Both the position numbers and the translations under genes were made by a program. Shown piece after piece: positions 38,075-47,566 of a stretch of DNA of 54,417 nt. Origin of the DNA: Kofleriaceae bacterium (GTDB taxonomy: Bacteria > Myxococcota_A > Polyangia > Haliangiales > Haliangiaceae); contig JAGPCO010000001.1 in NCBI GenBank assembly GCA_018058095.1, forward strand, positions 1 through 54,417, written 5' to 3'. How positions within the stretch are numbered: position 1 is the first letter of the stretch; each line of letters opens with the position of its first letter. The notes beneath the pieces were generated by a model, which ran no database searches, was not told the origin of the DNA, and saw only the letters and a list, made by a program, of their open reading frames with translations.

Positions 38075-40738
38075 CTGGACCGTCACGACGCACCCGCGCC
38101 GGCCGGCGCCGGCTCCTCGCCCGAGCCCGAACCCGGCGCCGCCATCGGCCGTTACCGCGTCGAGCGGGTGATCGGGCGCGGCGGCATGGGCCTGGTGGTG
38201 GCCGCCCACGACCCCCAGCTGGGTCGGCCGGTCGCGATCAAGATCCTGCACGACGTCGGCGTGGGCGACCCCGAGGTGATGCAAGCCGCGGTGCGGCGCG
38301 AGGCGCAGGCGCTGGCGCGGGTCGACCATCCCCACGTGGTCGCGGTGTACGACGCCGGCGTCGACGGCGCCCCGTTCCTGGTCATGCAGCGGGTCGACGG
38401 CGACACCCTCGACGCCCACGTCCGGACGCATCGGCCGGCGGCGCCGGCGGTGCTGGCCTTGTTCGCCCAGGCCGGGCGTGGCGTGGCGGCGATCCACGCG
38501 GCCGGCCTGGTTCACCGGGACCTCAAGCCGGAGAACCTGATGATCGATCGGGCCGGGGTGGTGCGGGTGTCCGACCTCGGCCTGGCGCACCTCGGCGAGC
38601 TGACCGCCGGCGCGGCGCGCGAGGCCGACGCTGGCCCCGGACCGGCGCCGACCGGGCCGGCGAGCCCGGCGCCGGCGTCCGCCTCGCGCGCCGTCGGCAC
38701 GCCCGGGTACCTGGCCCCCGAGGTCCTGGCCGGCGCCAGCGCGACCGCGGCCAGCGATCAGTTCGCCTTCTGCGTCGCGCTGTGGGAGTGCCTGCTCGGC
38801 AGCTCGCCCTTCCCCGGCGCCAGCGCGGCCGAGCGCGCGGCCGCGGCGGCCGCGGGCCGCCTGGTCGAACCCGCACCGGGGCGGCTCACCGCGCCGGTCC
38901 TGCAGCTGCTGCGGCGCGGCCTCGCGTACGCGCCGTCGGATCGTTTCCCGTCGATGACCGCCCTGGTGGCCGAGCTGGAGCGGAGGCCGCGGTGGTCGAC
39001 CTGGCGGCGCGGCGCGGCGGGCGGCGCGCTGGTGGCGACCCTGGCCGCGATCGGCCTGCTGCTGGTGCCGGCGCTGCGGCGCGAGCATCGACCGGCCAAC
39101 CCCGGGCCGGCCATCGGCAGCGGCGCCGCCGCCGATCCGCCGCCCGCGCTGGCCATCGACGAGGCGTCCCTGCGCCGCCTGACCGCGACCGAGGCGTGTG
39201 ACGAGTACCCGGCGTTCGGCCCCGACGGAACCCTGTACTACGACGCGCCGGTCGGCGCCGACACCTGGCTGTTCGCGCTGGCGCCGGGCGGCGGCCCGCC
39301 CCGGGTGCTGACTCGCCCGACCGGCTGGGACCTGGCCCCGGCGCCGTCGCCGGATGGACGCTGGCTGGCCTACGTCCACAGCGACGACCGCGGCATGAAC
39401 GCGATGATCGGCGAGCTGGCCGACCTCGGCCACGCGCGCCAGCTCGCCCTGGGCTCGTTCCGGCCGACCTGGTCGCCCGATGGGCGCGCGGTGTGGGCCG
39501 GTCGACGAGGCGCGCTGCAGCGGCTCGACCCCGCGACCGGCGCGGTCAGCCGCACGCTGACCCCGCCCGACGGCATGGTCCCGCTGCACGGGCACGAGCT
39601 GGCCGACGGGCGCTTCGTGCTGCTCACCGGCAACGGCGCGACCTGGGCCGACGGCGTCGCCGTGTACGCCGCGGGCGCGACCGAGGCGCGCTGGCTCATC
39701 GCGCCCAGCGTCGACAACTCGTTCGAAGAGGTGCTCACGCTCGGCCCGGACGGCACCGGCCTGATCATCTCCGAGGTGACGGTCAGCGGCCCGGTCGAGA
39801 CCTGGTGGGTCCCGCTCGACGGCAGCCCGCGTCGGCGCCTGTTCGGCAGCGCGGTGGCCGCGCGCAAGCGGCTCGCCCTTCGCGGTGACGAGATGGTGTG
39901 GTCCGACTGCGCCGAACACGCCACGCTGGCCCGGGTCGACCTGACGGGACCGACCCCAACGCTGCGCGACCTGTCGAGCCAGGCCTGGGTCGACATGCAG
40001 CCGGTCGCCGCCAGCGCCGGGGACCAGCTCTTCTTCATCTCCGACCGGAGTGGCCCGGCCCAGATCTGGCGGGGCACCAGCAGCACGAGCGCGGCGGCGA
40101 CGCTGGTCCCGTTCGGCGACCTCGAGCTCGATCAGATCGAGGTCTCGGCCGATGGCGTGATGCTGGCGGCCTCGAGCGAGACCGGCGTGTACGCCGGCCC
40201 GGTCGATGGCAGCACGCCGCCGCGCCAGCTGCTGCCGGCGGCCGAGTACGACCGGCGCATGACCTTCTCGCGCGACCACGACCGGCTGCTGGTCGAGCAA
40301 GGCGTCGGCGGGGAGCGCGTCATCGTCGCCGTGCCGATCACGGGTGGCGCCGCCGAGCGGGTGGTCGACGCTGTTGCCTTCGCGCCCGCCATGTCGCCGA
40401 GCGCCGACGTCCTGGCCTACCTGACGACCCCGACGGGAGCGGATGGGTCGCACTACCGGCCCATGCTGCTCGACCTACGCACCGGCCGGGCCCGGCCGCT
40501 GGCCAGCGCGGTGCCGGCCGCGCCGTGGACCGATCTGCGCTGGGACGGGGCTGGCCGTCGCTTGCTGGTCAGCCGGCGCGACGGCGAGACGATCGAGGTC
40601 GAGGTCGCGACCGACCGGATCCTGCGCCGGTTCTCGTCGGGCGCGGACATGCTGTCGGGCCTGACCTACCTCGGCGACGACATCATCGTCGGCCGCATCA
40701 GGTGGTCCGGCGAGCTGTGGAGCGCCCGCCTGCGCTGA
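38075..40738 (+). CDS. Ser/Thr protein kinase with C-terminal TolB/WD40-like propeller
   Basis: About 887 residues. The kinase domain has GRGGMGLVVAAHD (34-46), ATP-binding Lys56 (VAIKIL), HRDLKPENL (147-155), DLG (167-169, replacing DFG) and GTPGYLAPE. One membrane segment follows near 314-334 (GGALVATLAAIGLLLVPAL). The periplasmic half has repeated short beta units (SPDGRWLAYV, SPDGRAVWAG, LFFISDRSG, SADGVMLAASS) of a TolB/WD40-like propeller. No ATG, GTG or TTG lies in frame before the Gly loop; the only plausible start is CTG at 38075, 3 nt after the E2 stop, so translation may be coupled. Product certain, start doubtful. Confidence 0.85.
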   Translation: MDRHDAPAPAGAGSSPEPEPGAAIGRYRVERVIGRGGMGLVVAAHDPQLGRPVAIKILHDVGVGDPEVMQAAVRREAQALARVDHPHVVAVYDAGVDGAPFLVMQRVDGDTLDAHVRTHRPAAPAVLALFAQAGRGVAAIHAAGLVHRDLKPENLMIDRAGVVRVSDLGLAHLGELTAGAAREADAGPGPAPTGPASPAPASASRAVGTPGYLAPEVLAGASATAASDQFAFCVALWECLLGSSPFPGASAAERAAAAAAGRLVEPAPGRLTAPVLQLLRRGLAYAPSDRFPSMTALVAELERRPRWSTWRRGAAGGALVATLAAIGLLLVPALRREHRPANPGPAIGSGAAADPPPALAIDEASLRRLTATEACDEYPAFGPDGTLYYDAPVGADTWLFALAPGGGPPRVLTRPTGWDLAPAPSPDGRWLAYVHSDDRGMNAMIGELADLGHARQLALGSFRPTWSPDGRAVWAGRRGALQRLDPATGAVSRTLTPPDGMVPLHGHELADGRFVLLTGNGATWADGVAVYAAGATEARWLIAPSVDNSFEEVLTLGPDGTGLIISEVTVSGPVETWWVPLDGSPRRRLFGSAVAARKRLALRGDEMVWSDCAEHATLARVDLTGPTPTLRDLSSQAWVDMQPVAASAGDQLFFISDRSGPAQIWRGTSSTSAAATLVPFGDLELDQIEVSADGVMLAASSETGVYAGPVDGSTPPRQLLPAAEYDRRMTFSRDHDRLLVEQGVGGERVIVAVPITGGAAERVVDAVAFAPAMSPSADVLAYLTTPTGADGSHYRPMLLDLRTGRARPLASAVPAAPWTDLRWDGAGRRLLVSRRDGETIEVEVATDRILRRFSSGADMLSGLTYLGDDIIVGRIRWSGELWSARLR

Positions 40739-40885
40739 TCCGCCTGATCCCGTCGCGCCGCCCTGGCGGCCGCGGCAAGGGTCAGCGATGGTGGCTAACA
40801 CCGATGCCGGCGCCGCCACACGTCTCCCGTAATTTGCTGAAACCACAGGGGTGATTGCCGGCATGGCCCTTGCTCATCCGTGGGT

Positions 40886-42793
40886 ATGCGCCGCCTGATC
40901 GCTCGGAGCTCGACCCTGGCCAGAGTGACCCGGGCCGCCGCCCTGTGCTTGCTGGTCGCGCTGACCTCGCTGGGCTGCGCCACTGCTGAAGACGCCGACG
41001 CCTGGTCCGACTGCGGCGGCAAGTGCGACGACGACAGCCACAGCGTGCCGGCGATCAACGCGCCCGGCCTGCTGGTCAACCACCTGCCGGTGCTGGGCGA
41101 GCTCGAGCGCTCCGGCCACGGCCTGGGCGACAAGCTCGGCGGCGACAGCACCAGCACCAAGGCCTTGCACGGCTCGTCGCCGACCTACCGCGACGTCGCC
41201 GACGTGCTGACCGCCGACCTGACCGAGCTGGGCCGGGGCGATTCGCTGGCTGGGGTCGGGATCAACTACGCGCACCGGCTGTTCGACAGCCGCTGGCTGC
41301 GCAGCAGCGCGGTCCGGTTCCGGCTGGTGGCCATCACCAACCGGCTCGACCTGGTCCACGCCACGCCGGGCGGGTGCGGCGAGGTCCGGTTCGTGTACCG
41401 GTTGATGTACGAGCAGCCGCAGGGCACGTCGCGCCTGCCGATGTCCCTCATGGTCGTTCACGTCCAACCGATGGTCGCGGGTGGCTGCGCGGCGGTCGCC
41501 CGCGCCTGGCAGTCGGGCGGCGGGGCCATGAGCGCGGCCGCGCTGGCCCGCGGCCCGCTCGCCATGCTGGCGCCGCCGTCGCGGATCGAGATCAACCTGC
41601 AGAGCGTGCGCTGGCCGGCCACGGTCCGCGCCGACATGGGTGGCCACGCCGAGTACCTGCTGCGGGTGTTCGACTTCGGCGGCCCGGCCAGCCGCGCCCT
41701 GGCGGGCCCGCTGGCCAACACCATCTCCGGCGACCTGTCCCCGACCCAGCTGACCGAGCTGCGGCGGTGGATCATCGAAAACGTGGCGGCGATCGACGCC
41801 GGCACCGCCATCATGCCCGATCGGTTCCTGGCCCGTCGCGACGTGTCGGTCTCACCACGTGGCCTGGCCCGCGCCGGCAACCGCCCGGCCCTGACCGCGT
41901 TCCCCAACCCGGAGCAGGAGTTCGCCGGCGTCGACTTCTCGCGCACCAAGCTGATCAAGTCGGCCGCCGGCCTGGTCCGTCGCCTCGACACCATGTCGTG
42001 CCAGGGCTGCCACCAGGCGCGCGGCCTGGCCGGCTTCCACGTGCTCGGTCAAGACGACCCTGGCCTGGCCCGCGCCAACGCGATCGAGGTCGGGACCTCG
42101 CCGCACCTCAACGAGGAGCTGGCCTGGCGCCGGCAGGTGCTGCAGGCCACCGCCGGCACCGGCGGGCCAGCCGGGCCGCGCCCGTTCGCCGAGCGCGACG
42201 CCAGCGTGCCCGGCCGCTACGGCGCGCACTGCGGCCTGGGCGATCCCAGCTTCGAGGCGTGGACGTGCGCCGACGGGTTCACCTGCGCCGACCTCAACGG
42301 CGACGAGGTCGGCGTGTGTGTGGTCGAGACCGGCGCCGGCGCCGGCGACGCCTGTGAAGCGTCCGACGTCACCTTCGATCCCAACCCGCGGGCCGATCGC
42401 GTGGTCGAGATGGAGGTGCTCGCGTGCAGCGTGCCGGGTGGTGGGCGCGCCAAGTGCAGCCGTTCGAGCAACTCGCCCGGCACCCTGCTCGGCGGCTTCC
42501 CCAACGGCGCCTGCACCGGCAGCTGCCGGACCATGGGCGCCACCGCCGGCGATGCCATCTGCGGCGCCGAGCCGCCGTCGGGCTTCAACGCCTGCCTGGC
42601 CGCCGGCAAGTCGTTCGACGTGTGTATGGCCAACGCGGTGCCGCAGTTCCGCCGCCGCTGCGACGCGGCGACCCCGTGTGGTGACGACTACGTGTGCGCC
42701 GGCGTGGCGGGCGCGCCGCGCGGGGTGGGCGCCTGCATGCCGCCGTACTTCATCTTCCAGGCCCGCGTCGACGGTCACCGGGTCGACAGTTAG
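40886..42793 (+). CDS. Large lipoprotein with one c-type haem motif
   Basis: A 635-residue exported protein of unrecognised family. The signal (RAAALCLLVALTSLGC) has Cys31 as likely lipid site, followed by SDCGGKCDDDSHS. Residues 60-330 form a domain of unknown type (ITNRLDLVHATPGGCGEVRF, VYRLMYEQPQG). One CXXCH occurs as SCQGCHQARGLAGFH near residue 375, so it may bind a single haem. The C-terminal ~190 residues are Cys-rich (CADGFTCADLNGDEVGVC, CAGVAGAPRGVGACMPPYF), probably disulfide-bonded. ATG 40886 follows a GTG at 40880, either of which can start. Function unknown. Confidence 0.78.
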   Translation: MRRLIARSSTLARVTRAAALCLLVALTSLGCATAEDADAWSDCGGKCDDDSHSVPAINAPGLLVNHLPVLGELERSGHGLGDKLGGDSTSTKALHGSSPTYRDVADVLTADLTELGRGDSLAGVGINYAHRLFDSRWLRSSAVRFRLVAITNRLDLVHATPGGCGEVRFVYRLMYEQPQGTSRLPMSLMVVHVQPMVAGGCAAVARAWQSGGGAMSAAALARGPLAMLAPPSRIEINLQSVRWPATVRADMGGHAEYLLRVFDFGGPASRALAGPLANTISGDLSPTQLTELRRWIIENVAAIDAGTAIMPDRFLARRDVSVSPRGLARAGNRPALTAFPNPEQEFAGVDFSRTKLIKSAAGLVRRLDTMSCQGCHQARGLAGFHVLGQDDPGLARANAIEVGTSPHLNEELAWRRQVLQATAGTGGPAGPRPFAERDASVPGRYGAHCGLGDPSFEAWTCADGFTCADLNGDEVGVCVVETGAGAGDACEASDVTFDPNPRADRVVEMEVLACSVPGGGRAKCSRSSNSPGTLLGGFPNGACTGSCRTMGATAGDAICGAEPPSGFNACLAAGKSFDVCMANAVPQFRRRCDAATPCGDDYVCAGVAGAPRGVGACMPPYFIFQARVDGHRVDS

Positions 42794-42848
42794 CCCCCTC
42801 CGCCGCGGTCCTCCCGCGTCAATCACCGCGTGCTACGGTGCCGCCGTC

Positions 42849-44123
42849 ATGGCCCGCTCCAAGGTTGCGATCCTGCGCACGCGCCCGGCCACGGTGCGCG
42901 CCGACTACCACCGGCTGCTCAACCTGGCCGGCTACCAGGACGTCATCGCCAAGGAGGCCGACACCGCGCTCAAGGTGAACATCTCCTGGCACTTCTTCTA
43001 CCCGGCGTCGTCGACCACGCCGTGGCAGCTCGACGGCGTCATCCGCGCCATGCGCGCCGACGGCTACCGCGACGACCTCATCCACGCCTGCCACAACCGC
43101 ACCGTGGTCATCGACGCCCACCTGGGCGAGCGCGAGAACAAGCAGCTCGACGTGGTCAACGCGTACGGCCTGCGCAACGTGCACCTGTACGAGGGCGAGG
43201 AGTGGGTCGACATCCGCGACGCCGTCGGTGACCTGGCGCGCGAGTTCCTGGTCCTCAACCAGGTCTACCCCAAGGGCTTCTCCATCCCGCGCCGCTTCAT
43301 CGGCGAGAACATCATCCACCTGCCGACGGTGAAGACCCACATCTTCACCACCACGACCGGGGCGATGAAGAACGCGTTCGGCGGCCTGCTCAACGAGCAC
43401 CGGCACTGGACCCACCCGGTCATCCACGAGACGTTGGTCGATCTCCTGATGATCCAGAAGAAGATCCACCGCGGCGTGTTCGCGGTGATGGACGGCACCT
43501 TCGCCGGCGACGGGCCGGGCCCGCGCTGCATGGTGCCGCACGTCAAGAACGTCATCCTCGCCTCGGCCGACCAGGTCGCCATCGACGCCGTCGCCGCCAA
43601 GCTGATGGGTATGGACCCGCTGGTCGACTGCAAGTACATCCGCCTCGCGCACGAGCGCGGCCTGGGCTGCGGCGACGTGCGCGACATCGAGCTGGTCGGT
43701 GACCTCGACGCCGCCGCCGAGAACTGGCACTTCGACGGCCCGTTCAAGAACATGACCTTCGCGTCGCGCAACCAGCACCGCCTGTACTGGGGCCCGCTCA
43801 AGCCGATCGAGTGGTCGCTCAAGACCTGGCTGGCGCCGGCGGCGTACGTGGCCAGCGTGGCCTACCACGACCTGTTCTGGTACCCGCGCTACGCCCGCGA
43901 GAAGATGGCGCCGGTGCTCGGCAGCGACTGGGGCCGGCTGTTCGCCAACTGGGGCAAGGTGGCCGAGACCGACGACGGCTTCACCGAGGTCGGGGCCGAG
44001 AGCCCGGAGCTGGTGCGCAGCGGCGTCAAGCACTTCGCCGAGGGGCTGCGCCTGGTCGGCATGGCGGTGAGCGAGTCGCCCGAGCGCAAGCAGCTCGGCA
44101 AGCGGCCGGCCGCCCGGCCCTGA
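42849..44123 (+). CDS. DUF362 domain protein
   Basis: A 424-residue protein of the DUF362 family. VNISWHFFYPASSTTPWQLD, the NKQLDVVNAYGLRN segment, IIHLPTVKTHIFTTTTGAMK and VMDGTFAGDGPGP followed by LASADQVAIDAVAAKLMGMDP are the family's motifs. Many DUF362 proteins carry 4Fe-4S clusters, but this one lacks the CxxCxxC pattern. No signal peptide, so likely cytoplasmic. Function is not established for the family. ATG 42849 is the start; a hairpin sits just after the stop. Confidence 0.85.
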   Translation: MARSKVAILRTRPATVRADYHRLLNLAGYQDVIAKEADTALKVNISWHFFYPASSTTPWQLDGVIRAMRADGYRDDLIHACHNRTVVIDAHLGERENKQLDVVNAYGLRNVHLYEGEEWVDIRDAVGDLAREFLVLNQVYPKGFSIPRRFIGENIIHLPTVKTHIFTTTTGAMKNAFGGLLNEHRHWTHPVIHETLVDLLMIQKKIHRGVFAVMDGTFAGDGPGPRCMVPHVKNVILASADQVAIDAVAAKLMGMDPLVDCKYIRLAHERGLGCGDVRDIELVGDLDAAAENWHFDGPFKNMTFASRNQHRLYWGPLKPIEWSLKTWLAPAAYVASVAYHDLFWYPRYAREKMAPVLGSDWGRLFANWGKVAETDDGFTEVGAESPELVRSGVKHFAEGLRLVGMAVSESPERKQLGKRPAARP

Positions 44124-44139
44124 GCCGGCGACCGCCGTG

Positions 44140-44158
44140 GCCACCGTCGACCGGTGGC
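44140..44158 (+). terminator. Stem-loop after the DUF362 gene (possible terminator)
   Basis: GCCACCG (44140-44146) and CGGTGGC (44152-44158) form a 7-bp stem with a 5-nt loop, 17 nt after the stop. No T-run follows, so intrinsic termination is doubtful. Confidence 0.25.
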
Positions 44159-44221
44159 AGCAGGCCGGGTGCGTGATCTCGCGCGGTTGCCGACGGCGCG
44201 CGCCGTGCTCTGTCCCGGGTC

Positions 44222-45118
44222 ATGCTGACCCGCCTGGCGTTCACCCTCCTGTCCGTGGCCGCGCCGCTCTCGCTGGCCCAGACCAGCTGCACCAGCGACG
44301 GCGCCGGCGATGGCCGCGACGACGTCGCCGTACCGGGCGGCAAGGCCGACGACAGCGAGTTCACCAGCTGCCAGCTCGACGCCGTGGTGAGCTACCTCGC
44401 CAGCGCCAGCGCTGCTGATCTCGAGGCGGCCGGGGTGTCGGCCGAGGCCGCGGCCGGGCTGCTGGCCCACCGTGACGGCGCCGATGGCGTGGCCGGCACC
44501 GACGACGACGACCGGTTCGACGACATCGCCGAGGTCGACGCGATCGACTTCGTCGGGCTCGAGACGATGCGCGCCCTGGTGGCGACGGCCGGCGCCGCCT
44601 GCGCCGAGGACCCGTACGCCCAGGCTCGCGACGTGACGCTGGCGCGGATCACGTTCCCCGACGGCACGCCGGCGCCGAGCTCGTACCAGCGGCCGACCGG
44701 CGGCGCCGGCCTGTCGCTCGGCGGCACCGAGTTCTGGCAGCGCTGGAGCGGCGGCCTGAGCCCGACCTTCAACTTCGGCGAGGGCACCGAGGCCGGCCGC
44801 CGCTGCATGCAGGCCAGCGCCATCCGCTGGGGCGTGATCATGGCGAACCCACCGGCCGAGATCGTCGCGCTCAACGACGAGAGCAACTGGGGCGGGTCGT
44901 TCTTCAACTGGAACGACGACCACTCCCTGGCCAGCTACGACGGCTCGGGCCCGCGCCTGTGGGCGTGGCGGACCGGGCTCATCAAGTGGATCAGCCAGAC
45001 CAACCGCGACGGCAGCTGCAACCTGCCCACGCTCGAGATGGTGCAGCGCCTCGCGGTCGACTGCCGGGCCCGGGCGGCCGGCGGCGGCGGCGAGATCCAG
45101 GGCTGCTCGGCGCGCTGA
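44222..45118 (+). CDS. Secreted protein with helix-hairpin-helix-like region
   Basis: A 298-residue exported protein. Signal MLTRLAFTLLSVAAPLSLAQ, then TSCTSDGAG and VPGGKADDSEFTSC. Residues about 50-125 (VVSYLASASAADLEAAGVS, ending in FDDIAEVDAIDFVGLETM) form a helix-hairpin-helix-like motif seen in other myxobacterial secreted proteins. The C-terminal domain is Trp-rich (LSLGGTEFWQRWSGGLSP, SNWGGSFFNWNDDHSLAS, WAWRTGLIKWISQTNRDG) with a final CNLPTLEMVQRLAVDC pair. Family not recognised. It converges on the RCC1 protein gene (22-nt gap). Confidence 0.75.
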   Translation: MLTRLAFTLLSVAAPLSLAQTSCTSDGAGDGRDDVAVPGGKADDSEFTSCQLDAVVSYLASASAADLEAAGVSAEAAAGLLAHRDGADGVAGTDDDDRFDDIAEVDAIDFVGLETMRALVATAGAACAEDPYAQARDVTLARITFPDGTPAPSSYQRPTGGAGLSLGGTEFWQRWSGGLSPTFNFGEGTEAGRRCMQASAIRWGVIMANPPAEIVALNDESNWGGSFFNWNDDHSLASYDGSGPRLWAWRTGLIKWISQTNRDGSCNLPTLEMVQRLAVDCRARAAGGGGEIQGCSAR

Positions 45119-45140
45119 GCGCGCGATGGCGCAGGGCCGC

Positions 45141-47498
45141 CTACTGCGGGTCGAGCACCTGCACCGGCAACCCCAGCGAGTACGGCAGCGGTCGGCCGAG
45201 CTGGCCGTGGCTGTTCGAGCCCCAGCAGAACAGGCGCGAGGTGCCAGCGTCGTTGACGATGGCGCAGGCGTGGTGCTCGGCGTAGGCGATCCGGATGGCC
45301 TCCACGCCGGGCGCGACCGTGCCCAGCACGTCGTCCCGGCGCGGCCGCAGCGCCTGCACGGTCGGCCCGGCCCCGAGCTCGCCGTGCCAGTTCTCGCCCC
45401 AGCAGACCACGGCCCGATTGCCGTCGATCGCGCAGCCGCCATCGTCAGCGGTCGCCACGGTCAAGAACGGCCCGGCCGAGCCGACCCACCGCGGCGTCAA
45501 CCCGTCAGCACAGCCGGTCCCCGCGGTGTCGAACCCGGCCAGCGCACACACGTTCTTCCGACCCCAGCAGGCCAGGTCACCGCTGCTGGTGATGGCGCAC
45601 GAGTGGGACGTGCCCGGGTCGGCCATCCGGGCCATCGGTGGGGTCGGCGGCAGTGGCAGCACCCCCACGCTGAGCAGCGCGGTCCAGTCCGCGCCGACGC
45701 CGCCGTCCGCGGCGTTCCGGCCGCCGTCGCAGATCACGCCGCCGTCCGTGACCATGAGCGGGAAGGAGTCGACGGCTGCCGTGCCCGGCATGCACGACAG
45801 CGTGATCGACGCCGGCTGACACTGAGCGGCATCGTTGCAGGTCATGCGGTCGCCGGCGGCGGCGCGGGTCTGGCCACGCTCCAGCGGGCGCGCGCCCAGC
45901 TCCTCGATGGCGGGCGTGTTGTTGATCTGTCCGTTGCCGTTGTCGCCCCAGCACAACACGTTGCTCGTGACGTTGGCGCACGTGTGATCACCGGTGCCGG
46001 TCACCTCGATCGCCGCCGACACCCCGCCAATCTCGACCGGCGCCACCGCCGCGAACACGTCCGCCCCGGCCCCGGCCTGGCCGCGGCTGTTGCTGCCCCA
46101 GCAGTAGGCCTGCCCCTCGGTACCGGAGGGGTTGTCGAGGAACACCGCGCAGGTGTGGCGCGCGCCGGTCGCGACCGACGCCCAGCGGCCCATGGGTCGC
46201 GGGGGTGGCACCTCGGCCGGCTGCGACGACAGCGCGCCCTGACCGAGCTGGAGCGCGTCGTTGTCGCCCCAGCACCACAGGCGGTCCGCGCCGTCGATGG
46301 CGCAGGCCGAGGCCGTGGCCCTCCCGCCCGGCTCGTCGAGCCCACCGACCGACACCGTGCGGACGCCGACCAGCGATGACATGGCCAGAGGATCGGTTCG
46401 GCGCAAGCTCGGCAATCGACCGCCATCGCCGAGCTGGCCGAAGTCGTGGCGGCCCGCGCAGTACAGGGTCCCGGTGGTCGAGACCCCGCAGGTCACGCCG
46501 GGCCCCGCCGCCAGCGCGCGAAACGCCGCGCCGGGGACGAAGCCCGGGCCTTGCCCGAGCTCCCGCGCCGCCGAGCCGGCCCAGCACGTGGCCGTCCCGT
46601 CGGTCGCGGTGACGCAGCCATGGCCGCTGCCAACGGTGACGTGGTCGTACGGTCCGGCCGAGGGCACGTCGTCGCGCAGCGCCACCGCGCTCGACGACGC
46701 ACACACCACCTGGCGCATGTCGCCGCTGCGCTGCAGGTAGCAGGTGGCGAACGGCCCGGCGTCGACGTCGACGACGACCTCGGGCAGTTCGACCGCGTCG
46801 GGGAAGGACGTGATCCCGATCCCGGTGGCGCCCGGGATCTGGCTCCAGGTCCCCGCGCCCCAGCAGCGCAGGCCGTCGGCGGCGCTGAGCGCGCAGCTGT
46901 GGCGTTCGCCGGCGACCGCCTTGCGGAAGTTGGTGCCAGCCGCGAGCAGGGTGATGCCGGCTTGCGCAGAGGAGGCCGCCCCGGTCTGAAACGTGCCGTT
47001 GTTGCCCCAGCAGTACAGGGCGCCCTGGGAGCCACTGCCGTCGTCGGCCACCGCACAGGCGTGCGCGGACCCCGCCGAGGCCTGGACCCACGCGGTCACG
47101 CCAGGCGGGTTGGGGACCTGGCGCGGCACGCCGATCAGCAGGGGCGCCGCCTGCCCGCACTGGCCGGACCGGTTGTCGCCCCAGCAGTACAGCTGGCCGT
47201 CCTCGCCGATGGCCAGCACGAAGCCGCCGCCGACGTCGACGCTACGCCACCGGCCGGTCGGCGGCCCGGCGTCTGGCCCCGGCGCGGCGTCGACGCCGAC
47301 GCCGACGCAGGTCGTGCCGGTGCCACAGGCGCGGCCGGCGTTGGCCGGCACACACGAGGCGCCGGTCACGCCGACGCAATCGTCGTCGGTGGTACACACC
47401 ACCGCGCAGTTGCCGGCCTCACCGCCACGGTAGCAGGCGCTGCCCAGGGCCAGCACACCCAGCACCAGCCCCACGGCACGGATCGACGACGAAGCCAT
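45141..47498 (-). CDS. RCC1-repeat lipoprotein
   Basis: A 785-residue surface lipoprotein. Signal and lipobox Cys22 (GVLALGSACYRGG), then a Cys-rich N-terminal region (CAVVCTTDDDCVGVTGASC) and a Gly/Asp spacer. The rest is a series of RCC1-like blades with the pattern HSCAL..DG.L.CWG.N..GQ.G (for example YCWGDNRSGQCGQ, RCWGAGTW, LCWGDNGNGQINN, FCWGSNSHGQLG), about twelve copies, enough for two seven-bladed-type propellers. Cysteines within each blade are unusual for RCC1 and suggest disulfides between blades. It is transcribed away from the E1-alpha gene (68-nt divergent gap). Confidence 0.88.
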   Translation of the reverse strand: MASSSIRAVGLVLGVLALGSACYRGGEAGNCAVVCTTDDDCVGVTGASCVPANAGRACGTGTTCVGVGVDAAPGPDAGPPTGRWRSVDVGGGFVLAIGEDGQLYCWGDNRSGQCGQAAPLLIGVPRQVPNPPGVTAWVQASAGSAHACAVADDGSGSQGALYCWGNNGTFQTGAASSAQAGITLLAAGTNFRKAVAGERHSCALSAADGLRCWGAGTWSQIPGATGIGITSFPDAVELPEVVVDVDAGPFATCYLQRSGDMRQVVCASSSAVALRDDVPSAGPYDHVTVGSGHGCVTATDGTATCWAGSAARELGQGPGFVPGAAFRALAAGPGVTCGVSTTGTLYCAGRHDFGQLGDGGRLPSLRRTDPLAMSSLVGVRTVSVGGLDEPGGRATASACAIDGADRLWCWGDNDALQLGQGALSSQPAEVPPPRPMGRWASVATGARHTCAVFLDNPSGTEGQAYCWGSNSRGQAGAGADVFAAVAPVEIGGVSAAIEVTGTGDHTCANVTSNVLCWGDNGNGQINNTPAIEELGARPLERGQTRAAAGDRMTCNDAAQCQPASITLSCMPGTAAVDSFPLMVTDGGVICDGGRNAADGGVGADWTALLSVGVLPLPPTPPMARMADPGTSHSCAITSSGDLACWGRKNVCALAGFDTAGTGCADGLTPRWVGSAGPFLTVATADDGGCAIDGNRAVVCWGENWHGELGAGPTVQALRPRRDDVLGTVAPGVEAIRIAYAEHHACAIVNDAGTSRLFCWGSNSHGQLGRPLPYSLGLPVQVLDPQ

Positions 47499-47566
47499 GG
47501 CCGGATGATACCCGTCCCGGGCCGGCCGGTTGACCGCCCCGAGCGAACTCCCTACAGTCGCCGACG

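Noticed and set aside
44140-44158. A strong Rho-independent terminator after DUF362
   Set aside because: The stem is good but no T-run follows, so it was kept only as a weak candidate.
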